Origin: Acetobacter aceti
GTDB taxonomy: Bacteria > Pseudomonadota > Alphaproteobacteria > Acetobacterales > Acetobacteraceae
DNA length: 64,000 nucleotides
Direction: 5' to 3'
Assembly: GCF_002005445.1 (NCBI RefSeq)
Contig: NZ_CP014692.1
Coordinates: forward strand, 1,302,001-1,366,000
Below the pieces are notes generated by a model. That model did not search any database. It worked only from the letters and a program-made list of their open reading frames with translations, and had not been told where the DNA came from. Shown in pieces: positions 8,906 through 18,069 of this stretch (positions are counted from its first letter, which is position 1; every line of letters begins with the position of its first letter). The translations under genes were made by a program, and so were the position numbers.

Positions 8906-9274
8906 TCAGAGTGGGGAGAATTCAGGGTGGACAGAAGGACCGAAGGCGCGAATACGTTCACGGGATGTCACGGGGATGATCTTCCCGTCAGTGTCGTCCT
9001 GCACCTGGACGCCATAAACGCCGACCAGCCCCAGCTCCTGCGCCTTACCCTGTAATGAGGACAGCAGGTCTTCGACGTCAGTGTTTGAAACGGGAGCAGA
9101 TTCAGTGATGCGTTCTTTCCACGAGCCATCCGCGGCCCGCCAGACAGTAATGCCGTCCAGCAGCCGGTTGGCGGTGATGACGCTCTGCCCGTCTGCATCG
9201 CGTCTGTTGCTTCTGATATCCACCACGTCGAAATAAATCCCCTGAACAGGCGTTCCGGCTGGTGCCGGGGCCAA
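8906..9274 (-). CDS. DUF2849 protein of the sulfite reductase cluster
   Basis: 122 residues as drawn, with the DUF2849 signature VITANRLLDGITVWRAADGSW followed by a C-terminal VGVYGVQV. DUF2849 proteins typically precede cysI in alphaproteobacteria; function unknown. The start is uncertain: the long form uses TTG at 9274, while a GTG pair near 9226 lies about 11 nt after AGGGGA and would give a product nearer the usual length. It starts 68 bp after the cysA stop and ends 10 bp before cysI. Confidence 0.75.
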   Translation of the reverse strand: MAPAPAGTPVQGIYFDVVDIRSNRRDADGQSVITANRLLDGITVWRAADGSWKERITESAPVSNTDVEDLLSSLQGKAQELGLVGVYGVQVQDDTDGKIIPVTSRERIRAFGPSVHPEFSPL

Positions 9275-9303
9275 TCAACTACGCTTTTGCGTCCCTCATG
9301 ACA

Positions 9304-9332
9304 ACAGAAAAGCTGAAAATCACGTTTTCTGT
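9304..9332 (-). terminator. Inverted repeat between cysA and DUF2849
   Basis: ACAGAAAA (9304-9311) pairs with TTTTCTGT (9325-9332), an 8-bp A/T-rich stem with a 13-nt loop in the only real gap inside the sulfur cluster. It may reduce read-through from the transporter genes into the reductase genes or merely stabilise mRNA ends. Role is inferred. Confidence 0.35.
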
Positions 9333-9342
9333 CTGTTGAATA

Positions 9343-10419
9343 TCACGCGGCAGCGGCGTGCCGACCGTTCATGATACTCAAGAGTGTTCCATTACGGAAC
9401 AAACGCGCCGCATCAATATGCAGCTTCGCTCCGGAAGAAAAAATCTGCTCGCTGCCTGAACCCAGAACTTCCACAATTCGTCCGTTCAGATCAACCGCCA
9501 GACGGGAAAGTCCGTAGCGTGATCCAATGCGACGCACCGGCGCGCCATTGGCGTCGGCGGTCAGTCGGACTTCATGGGGCCTGATCAGGGCAACCCCAGG
9601 TCCGTCTTCTTCGATTGTCACAGGAAAAGGTGTGACATGAGATGTTTCCGGCAGGAATATCCCCCCGGAAACGGTTCCCCGGAACGTCAGGGTTTCGCCC
9701 AGAAACTCCATGACGAACGGTGTGGCAGGGTGCGCTTCCAGCTCTCCCGCGTCTGCATCCTGCACGATCCGACCGTCCTGCATCACGACCAGCCTGTCAG
9801 CAACATCCAGAGCCTCTTCCTGATCATGGGTCACAAGAATGGTGGTGAGGCCCAACCGGTCATGCAGCGAGCGAAGCCATTCACGGACTGCCCGGCGCAC
9901 AACCGGATCCAGAGCGCCAAAAGGCTCGTCCAGCAGAAGATGCTTCGGGTTCGTCGCGAGAGCACGTGCGAGCGCCACGCGCTGGCGCTGGCCGCCGGAC
10001 AGACGTTGCGGGTAGGCGTTGCCGAGGTTGGGAAGCTGGATCAGTTCCAGCAACTCTTTCACCCGTCCATCGATCTCGGCTTTGCCCGGACGGTCACGTC
10101 CCGGCAGGACGTCGAGGCCGAAAGAGATGTTCTTCGCCACGGTCATGTGCTGGAACAGGGCGTAGTTCTGGAACACAAATCCGACATTGCGCTCACGAGG
10201 CGTCAGTTCAGCGGAGTCCCGCCCGTCGATCGTCAGCAGTCCCGAAGAATGCGGGTCCAGCCCGGCGATGGAGCGCAGCAGGGTCGTCTTGCCCGCGCCG
10301 GATGGTCCGACCAGCGCCACGAACGAGCCATCCGGAATATCGACGGAAACGCGGTCAAGCAGGATACGGTCCGGGTTGCCCGGTGCGCGGCGGATGAGTT
10401 TTTCGATGTGTACGCTCAT
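9343..10419 (-). CDS. cysA: Sulfate ABC transporter ATP-binding protein
   Basis: ATPase energising sulfate/thiosulfate import. 358 residues. Walker A is GPSGAGKTTLL (about 38-48), the Q-loop is VFQNYALFQHM, the signature is LSGGQRQRVALARALA, and Walker B is LLLDEPFGALD. A C-terminal TOBE-like domain from about residue 240 is usual for CysA. The start overlaps the cysW stop by 4 nt (ATGA). Specificity follows from neighbouring CysT/CysW-type permeases and a sulfate-binding protein. Confidence 0.93.
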   Translation of the reverse strand: MSVHIEKLIRRAPGNPDRILLDRVSVDIPDGSFVALVGPSGAGKTTLLRSIAGLDPHSSGLLTIDGRDSAELTPRERNVGFVFQNYALFQHMTVAKNISFGLDVLPGRDRPGKAEIDGRVKELLELIQLPNLGNAYPQRLSGGQRQRVALARALATNPKHLLLDEPFGALDPVVRRAVREWLRSLHDRLGLTTILVTHDQEEALDVADRLVVMQDGRIVQDADAGELEAHPATPFVMEFLGETLTFRGTVSGGIFLPETSHVTPFPVTIEEDGPGVALIRPHEVRLTADANGAPVRRIGSRYGLSRLAVDLNGRIVEVLGSGSEQIFSSGAKLHIDAARLFRNGTLLSIMNGRHAAAA

Positions 10420-11240
10420 GATCCGGCATCTCCAGCCAGCGCGGCACGTCGTGCCCGGTTTTCAAAAAAAGCCCTGAACCCCACCGTCGTCATGGCCATG
10501 ATGGCCAGAAGCGCCGCCATGGAGAACGCTGCGACCGACTGGTAGCCATTATAGAGCGTTTCGATGTGCAGGGGCATTGTTTCCGTCATGCCCGGAATAT
10601 GGCCGGATACGACCGACACCGCGCCGAACTCGCCCATGGCGCGGGCTGTGGTGAGCAGTACGCCGGACAGCAACGCCCATCGCGCATCCGGCAGGGTGAC
10701 ACGCCAGAGGATCTGCCAGAAGGATGCGCCCAGCAGCGTGGCCGCGTCTTCCGCATCCCGACCCTGCTGCTCCATCAGAGGCAGGATCGTGCGCGTAACG
10801 TATGGGAAGGTCACGAACAGCGTGGCGAGCAGGATGCCCGCCGGAGCAAACGCGATGTGGATGTTGTAACGCTCCAGCGCGGCGCCCCACCAGCCTTGCG
10901 AGCCGAAAAGCAGCAGCCACACCAGACCCGCGACGACAGGAGACACACTGATCGGGATTTCGATCAGGGCCACCAGCACGCCACGAAAAGGAAAGCGGTA
11001 TTTCGAGATCAGCCACGCAGCCAGAACACCGAAGATGGTGTTGATGACGACGGACAGCACGGTCATTTCGACGGTCAGCCTGATCGCCGACAGAGCGTCA
11101 GGATCAGCCAGAGAAGCGAGCGCCGTGGGAAGTCCGTCACGCAGGGCTTCCGAGATGACCAGAAGCGGCGGCAGGATCAGAACGACGCCCACAATGAGCC
11201 ATGTGGTGGCGACCAGTGACCAGCGGGTGAGAGCGCTCAT
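10416..11240 (-). CDS. cysW: Sulfate ABC transporter permease CysW
   Basis: Inner-membrane permease half of the sulfate importer, 274 residues with six predicted helices and the cytoplasmic EAA-type loop near DAEDAATLLGASFWQILWRV. GEFGAVSVVSGHIPGMTETM is a typical CysW stretch. Start and cysT stop share one base (TGATG), and the gene overlaps cysA by 4 nt, a tight operon. Confidence 0.93.
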   Translation of the reverse strand: MSALTRWSLVATTWLIVGVVLILPPLLVISEALRDGLPTALASLADPDALSAIRLTVEMTVLSVVINTIFGVLAAWLISKYRFPFRGVLVALIEIPISVSPVVAGLVWLLLFGSQGWWGAALERYNIHIAFAPAGILLATLFVTFPYVTRTILPLMEQQGRDAEDAATLLGASFWQILWRVTLPDARWALLSGVLLTTARAMGEFGAVSVVSGHIPGMTETMPLHIETLYNGYQSVAAFSMAALLAIMAMTTVGFRAFFENRARRAALAGDAGS

Positions 11241-12097
11241 CAGTTCACTCCCGAGATCAGGCCGCGGGCCACACGCCGACGCAGCATGGCGACACCGGCA
11301 AGGCAGAGCATCGAGGCGACAAGCAGGATGAACGCGATGGAGGTCGCGCCAGCGTAGTCGAACTCCTGAAGGCGGACGACCACCAGCAGGGGAGCGATTT
11401 CTGTTCTGAACGGCTGGTTGCCGGCGATGAAGATGACCGAACCGTATTCACCGATTCCGCGTGCGAACGCCAGACCGAACCCACTGACCGTGGCGGGGAG
11501 AAGCGAAGGCAGCACCACACGCCACACCGTCTGCCATGAGCTTGCGCCCAGCAGTCCGGCCGCCTCTTCCTGTTCCGGTGGCAGGCCGCGCAGCACCGGT
11601 TCCACGCTGCGGACGATAAACGGCAGGCCGACAAACATCAGCGCCACGACAATACCGGCGGTGGAGTAGGCAATGCTGATCCCGAGATGCGCCAGCGGTT
11701 TGCCGAGCCAGCCCTGCGGCCCATACAGCGTGGCCAGTGTGATGCCCGTCACGGCGGTCGGAATGGCGAATGGCAGATCAATCAGTGCATCCACAATCCG
11801 ACGGCCCGGCAGGCGCACCCGCACGAGAGTCCAGGTCAGCAGCAGACCGACGGGTACATTGATCAGGGCGGCAATGAAAGCCGTGACGAAACTGACCCGT
11901 AGTGCGGCGAACATACGGCCATCGTGCAGGGCTGTTGTCATCGCGCCGAGCCCTTCCTGCCATGGGCGCAGTACAAGCGCGGCGAGAGGCAGCGCCACGA
12001 TCAGTCCGATCCAAAGCAGGGTAGAGAAAAGCGCCAGACGAAAGCCGGGGAGGGGGTCACTCGTGCGGGAACGCACGGGCATCGTCGCCTCAGCCAT
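11240..12097 (-). CDS. cysT: Sulfate ABC transporter permease CysT
   Basis: Second permease subunit of the sulfate importer, 285 residues with the chosen start at 12097 (MAEATMPVRS). Typical segments are FVTAFIAALINVPVGLLLTW, DLPFAIPTAVTGITLATLYG and FARGIGEYGSVIFIAGNQP. The EAA-like loop is EQEEAAGLLGASSWQTVWRV. The longer in-frame extension to 12178 only reads into the binding-protein gene. The start overlaps the sulfate-binding-protein stop by 8 nt. Confidence 0.93.
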   Translation of the reverse strand: MAEATMPVRSRTSDPLPGFRLALFSTLLWIGLIVALPLAALVLRPWQEGLGAMTTALHDGRMFAALRVSFVTAFIAALINVPVGLLLTWTLVRVRLPGRRIVDALIDLPFAIPTAVTGITLATLYGPQGWLGKPLAHLGISIAYSTAGIVVALMFVGLPFIVRSVEPVLRGLPPEQEEAAGLLGASSWQTVWRVVLPSLLPATVSGFGLAFARGIGEYGSVIFIAGNQPFRTEIAPLLVVVRLQEFDYAGATSIAFILLVASMLCLAGVAMLRRRVARGLISGVN

Positions 12098-13127
12098 GTT
12101 GCGTATAGATCTGGTCGAAGATCCCTCCTGCCGCGAAGTGCCTTTTCTGAACGGCCGCCCAGCCACCCAGACTGGCAATGTCGAAAGTCTTCACCTTGGG
12201 AAACTCAGCGGCATGGGAGCGCGCCACCGTGCTGTCAGTCGGTCGGAAATAATGTTTCGCGGCGATATCCTGCGCCTGAGGCGTGTAGAGGAATTCGAGA
12301 TAGTCCTGTGCGATGGCGGTTGTGCCATGTGTGCTGGCATTGTGATCCACGAGCGCGACCGGAGGTTCCGCCAGAACCGAGAGGGATGGCACAATAATGT
12401 CGAAGCGGTCCGGTCCCAGCTCATGGGTGGCGAGCAGAGCCTCATTTTCCCATGCGATCAGGACGTCGCCAAGACCTCGCTGTACGAAGCTGTTGGTGGC
12501 TCCCCGTGCTCCGGCGTCCAGCACCGGTACATGCTGGAAGAGTTCCTGAAGATAGGCACGGGCCGATGCGTCCGTGCCGCCTGTCTGATGAAGCGCCCAG
12601 CCCCACGCCGCGAGGTAGTTCCACCGTGCACCACCGGATGTTTTCGGATTTGGAGTCACGACCTGAACGTCGCCATGCACCAGATCCGTCCAGTCGTGGA
12701 TAGCTTTAGGATTTCCCTTTCTGACAAGGAAAACGATCGTGCTGGTAAATGGCGTGGAATTATGCGGCAGACGTCCCTGCCAGTCTGCCGCCACCAGACC
12801 TTTCTGCGCCAGCATGTCGATATCCCGGGCCAGACCGAGCGACACAATATCAGCGGGCGCGCCTTCCATTACGGAGCGGGCCTGCGCACCTGAGCCACCG
12901 TTGGACGTGCGGACTGTTACAGACGATCCGCTGCTGTTCTTTTCATTTTCAGAAAATGCTGCATTGATTTCACGGTAGAGTTCCCGTGTTGGGTCGTAGG
13001 ACACATTGAGCAGCGTCGTCGCGGCACGAGCGGACGTTCCCCGCAGAAATGTGGCTGATCCCGCACAGGCCAGTCCCCCCACAAGAAGGGCGCGCCGGGA
13101 GAGGGCGGAGAGGGTGTCTGGCGGCAT
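12090..13127 (-). CDS. sbp: Sulfate-binding protein of the ABC importer
   Basis: Periplasmic solute receptor, 345 residues, first gene of the sulfate importer operon. The N-terminus has a twin-arginine-like signal (LSRRALLVGG, then a hydrophobic stretch ending in SARA). Family hallmarks are LLNVSYDPTRELYREIN, SNGGSGAQARSVMEGAPADI, TPNPKTSGGARWNYLAAWGW and a C-terminal FDQIY. ATG at 13127 is used; a GTG 9 nt upstream is possible, and neither has a strong ribosome-binding site. A paralogue lies at 24871-25902. Sulfate versus thiosulfate preference cannot be told. Confidence 0.92.
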   Translation of the reverse strand: MPPDTLSALSRRALLVGGLACAGSATFLRGTSARAATTLLNVSYDPTRELYREINAAFSENEKNSSGSSVTVRTSNGGSGAQARSVMEGAPADIVSLGLARDIDMLAQKGLVAADWQGRLPHNSTPFTSTIVFLVRKGNPKAIHDWTDLVHGDVQVVTPNPKTSGGARWNYLAAWGWALHQTGGTDASARAYLQELFQHVPVLDAGARGATNSFVQRGLGDVLIAWENEALLATHELGPDRFDIIVPSLSVLAEPPVALVDHNASTHGTTAIAQDYLEFLYTPQAQDIAAKHYFRPTDSTVARSHAAEFPKVKTFDIASLGGWAAVQKRHFAAGGIFDQIYTQHG

Positions 13128-13312
13128 GGCGGGCACTCGGTCGTTCTATATTACGGCACTGGATCGTTGTAATATGATTTTACACATAGGTTCTTGAACT
13201 CATTTAAGCAAGCTGACGGGTTTATGAAAATAAACACTATTTAAAATTGTTATTTTAGCTTGCGAATAGATCTGTCAGGAAAGTTCAGTAAATTATCGAT
13301 AAACTGAACGTC

Positions 13313-14821
13313 TCAGTCTATCGTGAACAGATAGGTCAGGGTGACCGGCGGGTCCTGAGGATCGGTACTGGTCTGTTTTGTGATCGTCACTCTGTCTGTT
13401 CCACTGAAATCAGGATCAGAGCGATATTGCAGGACAGATCCTTTGACGGGCATGGCGTTGCATTTCATCAAGGGGCCAACAGTGTGATGGGCCAGTCCGA
13501 TGGCGGATGTGCTCATCCGCAACGCACCGTGAGCCGGGCCTTTGACAAGCTTGATCGCGGGGACGTAGCGCGGAGAGCAGTCGGTGTTGAGGACCGAGTA
13601 AAACACCGAGACAACTTTCCCCGCGGGAACGGTGATAGTCTGTTCGTTTGTCTGTGAGGATGAGTGCTCCTGCCAGACGACGCGGTTGTCATAAGCGTAG
13701 AGATGGCAGTTTTGAGAGGCTTTGTTGCAGGCGGAAAGAGCGGACGTGATGGGGTCGAAAGCATGAGCCCCCACACTTTCGACGTCATCTCCGATGACAA
13801 AGGCTCTCGGCGTCTGCTGTGCCAGAAAAGTCTGGTAGGCCTTGCGCATCATGTCGTTCCGGGCGGGAAGCCTGCTGAAATCGTTCAGTTCCGCATAGCC
13901 GGATGATGGAGGCGGCAGGGCAGGGAGGTAATCGGACACGACAACCGTGTGGGGCAGTCCCGCCTGTTCCAGCATCGCGTCAGCCTGTGACAGCCATGGT
14001 CTGAGTCCGTCCGGGTCATTCAGGAGAGAATGGGAATCATTGAGAAAAGGCGGAACATCCACCAGTTCTGCCCGTGGATTCTTTTCCCTGTAAGCGGCGA
14101 ACATTGCTTTCCATGTTGCTGTGGGAGCCAGAGAATCATTCTCGCCCTGAACCCACAAAGTTGGAAGCCGGGTTTCAGCGCCGAACTCACCTGCACCGGC
14201 CAGCAGCCTGTCAGCGTCATTGTGGCAGCTTGAAACATGCATCAGGGGAAAGAACAGGAGCTGGGCGCGTGTGCCGGGAAGCGGCATGGTTCCCATGGCC
14301 ATCTGGACCCAGCCGCCAAAACTGAGGCCTGCCGTGACAATCCGTGTAGCATCAATGTCGGAAAGCTCTGCAATGGCAGCAGAGATATCCCGAGTGTCTT
14401 CTGCATTGCGGCGGGCTGTGGTGGCGAGTTCGCACCCGTCAGAGATCAACTGACCTCCTGAGCCGGCAAACCCTCTCGCCATGGGGCGGAGAACCGCATA
14501 GCCACGTGCAAGAAAATATCCGGAGAGATAATCGTATCGATCTCGTGTTCCATGATTGGAGCCGGAAATATGCGAGGCGCCGCCACTGACGATAGCGAGG
14601 GGGAACGGACCCGCCATGTGAGGCAGAAGCAGCGTCGCTTCAAGAATTGTTCCGTCTCTCGTCGGAAGCCGGAAGAGTTGCTCCGAAAAAGCCGTGTGAC
14701 GCTCAGGAAGCGTTGTCTGTGTCTCGGATATGGGAGCAATGGAGGCCGCGTTCAGTGGAGGTGACAGGAACGACATCGCTGCGGCCATGAAGGCAAGACA
14801 TGAAACGGCACAGCTATGCAT
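13313..14821 (-). CDS. Secreted alpha/beta hydrolase with extra C-terminal domain
   Basis: 502-residue exported protein of unknown substrate. The signal peptide is MHSCAVSCLAFMAAAMSFLS up to about residue 26 (LNAAS). The alpha/beta hydrolase core (about 50-300) shows an IVSGGASHISGSNHG oxyanion region, nucleophile elbow GLSFGGW, acid in GENDSLAP and catalytic His in NDSHSLL, resembling dienelactone-hydrolase or prolyl-oligopeptidase-like esterases. From about residue 395 a separate domain has the look of an Ig/cadherin-like repeat (VKGPAHGALRMST, YRSDPDFSGTDRVTI). ATG at 14821 is chosen because it begins the signal peptide. It stands alone, with about 185 bp to the sulfate operon upstream region. 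Confidence 0.7.
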   Translation of the reverse strand: MHSCAVSCLAFMAAAMSFLSPPLNAASIAPISETQTTLPERHTAFSEQLFRLPTRDGTILEATLLLPHMAGPFPLAIVSGGASHISGSNHGTRDRYDYLSGYFLARGYAVLRPMARGFAGSGGQLISDGCELATTARRNAEDTRDISAAIAELSDIDATRIVTAGLSFGGWVQMAMGTMPLPGTRAQLLFFPLMHVSSCHNDADRLLAGAGEFGAETRLPTLWVQGENDSLAPTATWKAMFAAYREKNPRAELVDVPPFLNDSHSLLNDPDGLRPWLSQADAMLEQAGLPHTVVVSDYLPALPPPSSGYAELNDFSRLPARNDMMRKAYQTFLAQQTPRAFVIGDDVESVGAHAFDPITSALSACNKASQNCHLYAYDNRVVWQEHSSSQTNEQTITVPAGKVVSVFYSVLNTDCSPRYVPAIKLVKGPAHGALRMSTSAIGLAHHTVGPLMKCNAMPVKGSVLQYRSDPDFSGTDRVTITKQTSTDPQDPPVTLTYLFTID

Positions 14822-15220
14822 CAGAGCGCATCCTTGTTTGAACCTGTCCTGTTCATGCCGATCATCGTCGGCAGAGAGTTCCCTCTTTATACAGGAAGCC
14901 ATTGAAAGTGATGAATCTCGTCTGGCGTAAGGCTGAAAAGCTGTTCTGATTTTTTGATGAGGCGATCTGCGTGGCGCTTCACAACTGAGGTCGCGGGCTG
15001 TTATTTAATATGTAGATGTTTCTGGATATTGTTCTTTTGTGGAAGAAAATATTTATGGTTTTATATAGAAAAAGTTTATTATCGATTTCTGTTCAATGAG
15101 TTGATTAATGGAATAAATATTTTAAAGTTCTCTACAGTCACGAATACGAGATGCCATCGAAAGAAACCTGGAAAATATCGCTTTCGACGGACCATCTCCG
15201 TATCGTCTGCCGCAAACACC
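14822..15220. other. Intergenic region
   Basis: AT-rich, especially 15000-15140. Near the end of the efflux operon a 9-of-10 inverted repeat (CCATCGAAAG 15154-15163 with CTTTCGACGG 15181-15190) may help end transcription from the right; it lacks a T-run. No gene is apparent. Confidence 0.35.
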
Positions 15221-16804
15221 TTACTGGGCTGTTTCCGGCAGGGCCGAATCCTGAACGGAGCGCGTCAGGTCAGCATCTTTCCCGAGCGTTGTCACCGGAA
15301 CATCGCCCACGGGCTTCGGTGTATGCAGCCCGTCATACTGCAAGGGCTTGAACGGTCTGATCTGCTTGAGGCCAGGGAGGTCTTTCGCCGACCAGCCGCC
15401 GCCAAGAGCGCCGATCAGGGCGACAACGGATTGCCGCTGCCGTGTTTTCACACCGACGAGGCTGACGCGTGCGACGAGAGCAGCCTGCTGTGCCACGACG
15501 ACATCGAGATAGTTTGTCAGGCCACCCGTATAAAGCTGCATGGTCATCGTCTGGGTGCGAAGGGCCGCATCCACCGCTCTCGCCTGCTGCTCGGTCTCGG
15601 TGCGCAGGCGGTTCGTATTGGTCAGGCCGTCTTCCACTTCCTGAAAGGCGGTCAGGACCGTAGCGCGATAGGTCTCTTCGGACTGACGATATTGCGACCA
15701 TGAACGCTGCAGTTCCGCACGACGCACACCCCCCTGAAACAGGGGAAGAATTGCCTGCGCACCGAGCTGGTACATCGAGTTCGACAGTGACGCGAGATCA
15801 AAGCCGTTATCCATGAAGCCGGTCATCGCGTTGAACGTGACGTGTGGATAAAAAGCCGCGCGAGACACGCCTATGGCGCGGTTGGCCTGCGCCATGGCCC
15901 GTTCGGAGGCGGCAATATCAGGGCGGCGTTCAAGCAGTGTCGAGGGCAGGCCCGCCGCGGGGTGAATATCGGACAGGGCGATCCTGTTCCGTGGCGCAAT
16001 ATGGAAAGACGCAGGCGCGGTATTCACCAGAACGGCAATGGCGTGTTCCATCACATTCCGTCGCGCGAGGATATCGGTCTCTTCCGCCTGCGTTGAGGCA
16101 AGCTGGGCCTCGGCGCGTGACACATCCAGACCGGCCGCAATCGCGCCTGCCAGACGCATATGCGTGATCTGGACCGCAAGCTGGTAATATCTGATGGAGT
16201 CCCGGTACACCGCGTCCTGAGCATCCAGCCCACGCAGCGCGATGTAATCAGAGGCGAGTTCCGTCGTCAGGCTGAGGCGCGCCACGGCGTATTCGGCGGC
16301 ATTCTGCTGCGCCGACTGCTTGGCGATTAAAGTCCGGTTCCGGATGGCGTTCCAGAAGTCAGGCTCCCAGGTCGCGGCGGCCTGATACTGCTCGGAGGAC
16401 ATGTAGATCGGGCCTTTGGCGGTACCACCCCGCCACAGCCGGTTCCGGGAGCTTTTGTCCTTTTCACCGCTCGCGCCGCCAATGAGCTGAGGGTACAGGT
16501 GAGAGGCCATCTGCGCCGCCACATCCCGGGACTGGGTGAAGTTTTCGGCGGCCACCTGAAGGTTCGGATTGGCGGCCAGCATCCGCTCTTCCAGCTGATC
16601 GAGCTCCGGGTCTCCGAAATCACGCCACCAGTCTGAGCGGGGAGCCCCCTCATCCGGTTGCCCGTAATGCATCACGCCCTGACCTTCCCACTGAGCTGGA
16701 TAGATCAGTTTTGTGGGCGCATAGCGCGGGGCCATATCACAGCCCGCAAGAGTCGATGTCGCCAGAAAGAGGAGAGCGAAGTGACAGGAAAACGACCGCC
16801 TCAT
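15221..16804 (-). CDS. RND efflux outer-membrane lipoprotein (NodT family)
   Basis: Outer-membrane channel of a tripartite efflux pump, 527 residues. The signal peptide ends in a lipobox (STLAGC, Cys at about 22). Two OEP repeats rich in coiled coil are visible (LDQLEERMLAANPNLQVAAE, RRPDIAASERAMAQANRAIG, AFQEVEDGLTNTNRLRTETE). The start overlaps the adaptor stop by 4 nt. A roughly 55-residue tail after the last OEP repeat is longer than usual. Confidence 0.9.
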   Translation of the reverse strand: MRRSFSCHFALLFLATSTLAGCDMAPRYAPTKLIYPAQWEGQGVMHYGQPDEGAPRSDWWRDFGDPELDQLEERMLAANPNLQVAAENFTQSRDVAAQMASHLYPQLIGGASGEKDKSSRNRLWRGGTAKGPIYMSSEQYQAAATWEPDFWNAIRNRTLIAKQSAQQNAAEYAVARLSLTTELASDYIALRGLDAQDAVYRDSIRYYQLAVQITHMRLAGAIAAGLDVSRAEAQLASTQAEETDILARRNVMEHAIAVLVNTAPASFHIAPRNRIALSDIHPAAGLPSTLLERRPDIAASERAMAQANRAIGVSRAAFYPHVTFNAMTGFMDNGFDLASLSNSMYQLGAQAILPLFQGGVRRAELQRSWSQYRQSEETYRATVLTAFQEVEDGLTNTNRLRTETEQQARAVDAALRTQTMTMQLYTGGLTNYLDVVVAQQAALVARVSLVGVKTRQRQSVVALIGALGGGWSAKDLPGLKQIRPFKPLQYDGLHTPKPVGDVPVTTLGKDADLTRSVQDSALPETAQ

Positions 16805-18069
16805 TCGCGACCGCCTGCTTCTGCCGAGGGTCTGTTGTCTTCCGGCATGGCCCGCACATCGTCATTCTGTGACTGTGTAGCCGGTTTTTTCGGTGGCGTG
16901 GACGGCATGTTGTATCCGCGTGTGCCCGGTACGATGCGGACCTTGTCACCATCCAGCAGGCCGGCGGAGGGGTTGTTGATGATCCTGTCGGACCGGTTGA
17001 TCCCGGACAGCACCTGAACTGTGGCGCCAAGCACGGTGCCGACCCTGATCGGAACCAGATGCACATGATCGGTCGGATCAACCACGGCCACCTGCATGCC
17101 TTCGGCCCTGAAAATCAGCGCGCCCTGAGGCAGGATCAGGATGTTGGCGTTACCCGGCGCTTCGAAGTGAGCGGTGGCGAATGAGTCGGGCCAGAGTTCC
17201 CCAAGAGGATTATCAACCATCAGCTCCGTGTTCACGGTGCGGGTGTTAGGGTTGAACGCGGCAGCCGTAGCGACATAGCGTGCCGGGAAAGTCCGGCCGG
17301 GAAATTGCGGAACACTCAGGGTCGCGGTGAGGGCTGGACTGATGATGTAAGCATAATCCTGCGGCACGGAGACGAAGATACGCATGGCGTGGATATCAGC
17401 CACGCTGAACAGTTCCGTCGCATTGCCGCGTGTGCCGACATCGCCTCGTCCGGCGTTCACATAGTCACCGACATCCGCCAGACGCGCGGTGACGACGCCG
17501 TCGAAGGGAGCCACGATCTTCTTGAACCCTTCAAGCGCCTGATAACGCTCCATCTCATGACGGGCGGCTTCGACCAGCGCCTTCTCAGCTTCGGCGTTGG
17601 CGGCCTGCACATCGACTTCCTGCTGGGAAACAGCCTGCGTGCCTTCGAGCGCCTTCCAGCGTCTGGAGGTGATCTGCGCAAGCTTGTAGCGGGCGACCGC
17701 AACGTCCAGATTGGCCTTGGCCGCGGCATACTGGGCATCGAGGCCCGGCGTGTCGATTTCCGCAAGCACGTCACCGGTCTTCACATGCGCGCCGATGTCC
17801 TTGTACCACATCTTCACGTAGCCGGAGACCTGTGCGTAGATCGGGGCAAGATACCAGGCCGAGATATTGGCGGGCAGCTTAAGGTTCATATGATCCGGAC
17901 CCGGCTGGGCCGTAATGACCTGCACCTGCGGGAGAGCGCTTTCGGCTGTCTCCCGTGCGAGATGGTCATAGTGCATATTGCGCTGGAGGATGCCCCATGC
18001 CGCCAGAACGATGACGAGAATGACGACAAGGATCAGCACGAAGCGTCCGCGTGAAGTCTGGGCGCTCAT
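16801..18069 (-). CDS. RND efflux periplasmic adaptor
   Basis: Membrane-fusion protein (HlyD/AcrA type), 422 residues from ATG 18069. One N-terminal anchor helix (RFVLILVVILVIVLAAWGI), then a biotinyl-lipoyl-like half (APIYAQVSGYVKMWYKDIGA), a coiled-coil hairpin (about 110-190) and the matching half FKKIVAPFDGVVTARLADVG. The C-terminal 25 residues are polar and Pro-rich. Start and pump stop overlap as ATGA. The extension to 18138 only reads into the pump gene. Confidence 0.92.
   Translation of the reverse strand: MSAQTSRGRFVLILVVILVIVLAAWGILQRNMHYDHLARETAESALPQVQVITAQPGPDHMNLKLPANISAWYLAPIYAQVSGYVKMWYKDIGAHVKTGDVLAEIDTPGLDAQYAAAKANLDVAVARYKLAQITSRRWKALEGTQAVSQQEVDVQAANAEAEKALVEAARHEMERYQALEGFKKIVAPFDGVVTARLADVGDYVNAGRGDVGTRGNATELFSVADIHAMRIFVSVPQDYAYIISPALTATLSVPQFPGRTFPARYVATAAAFNPNTRTVNTELMVDNPLGELWPDSFATAHFEAPGNANILILPQGALIFRAEGMQVAVVDPTDHVHLVPIRVGTVLGATVQVLSGINRSDRIINNPSAGLLDGDKVRIVPGTRGYNMPSTPPKKPATQSQNDDVRAMPEDNRPSAEAGGRE

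Noticed and set aside
13128-13312. Possible sulfur riboswitch upstream of the sulfate importer
   Set aside because: No SAM-type conserved core or convincing stem set could be recognised in this 185-bp AT-rich stretch.
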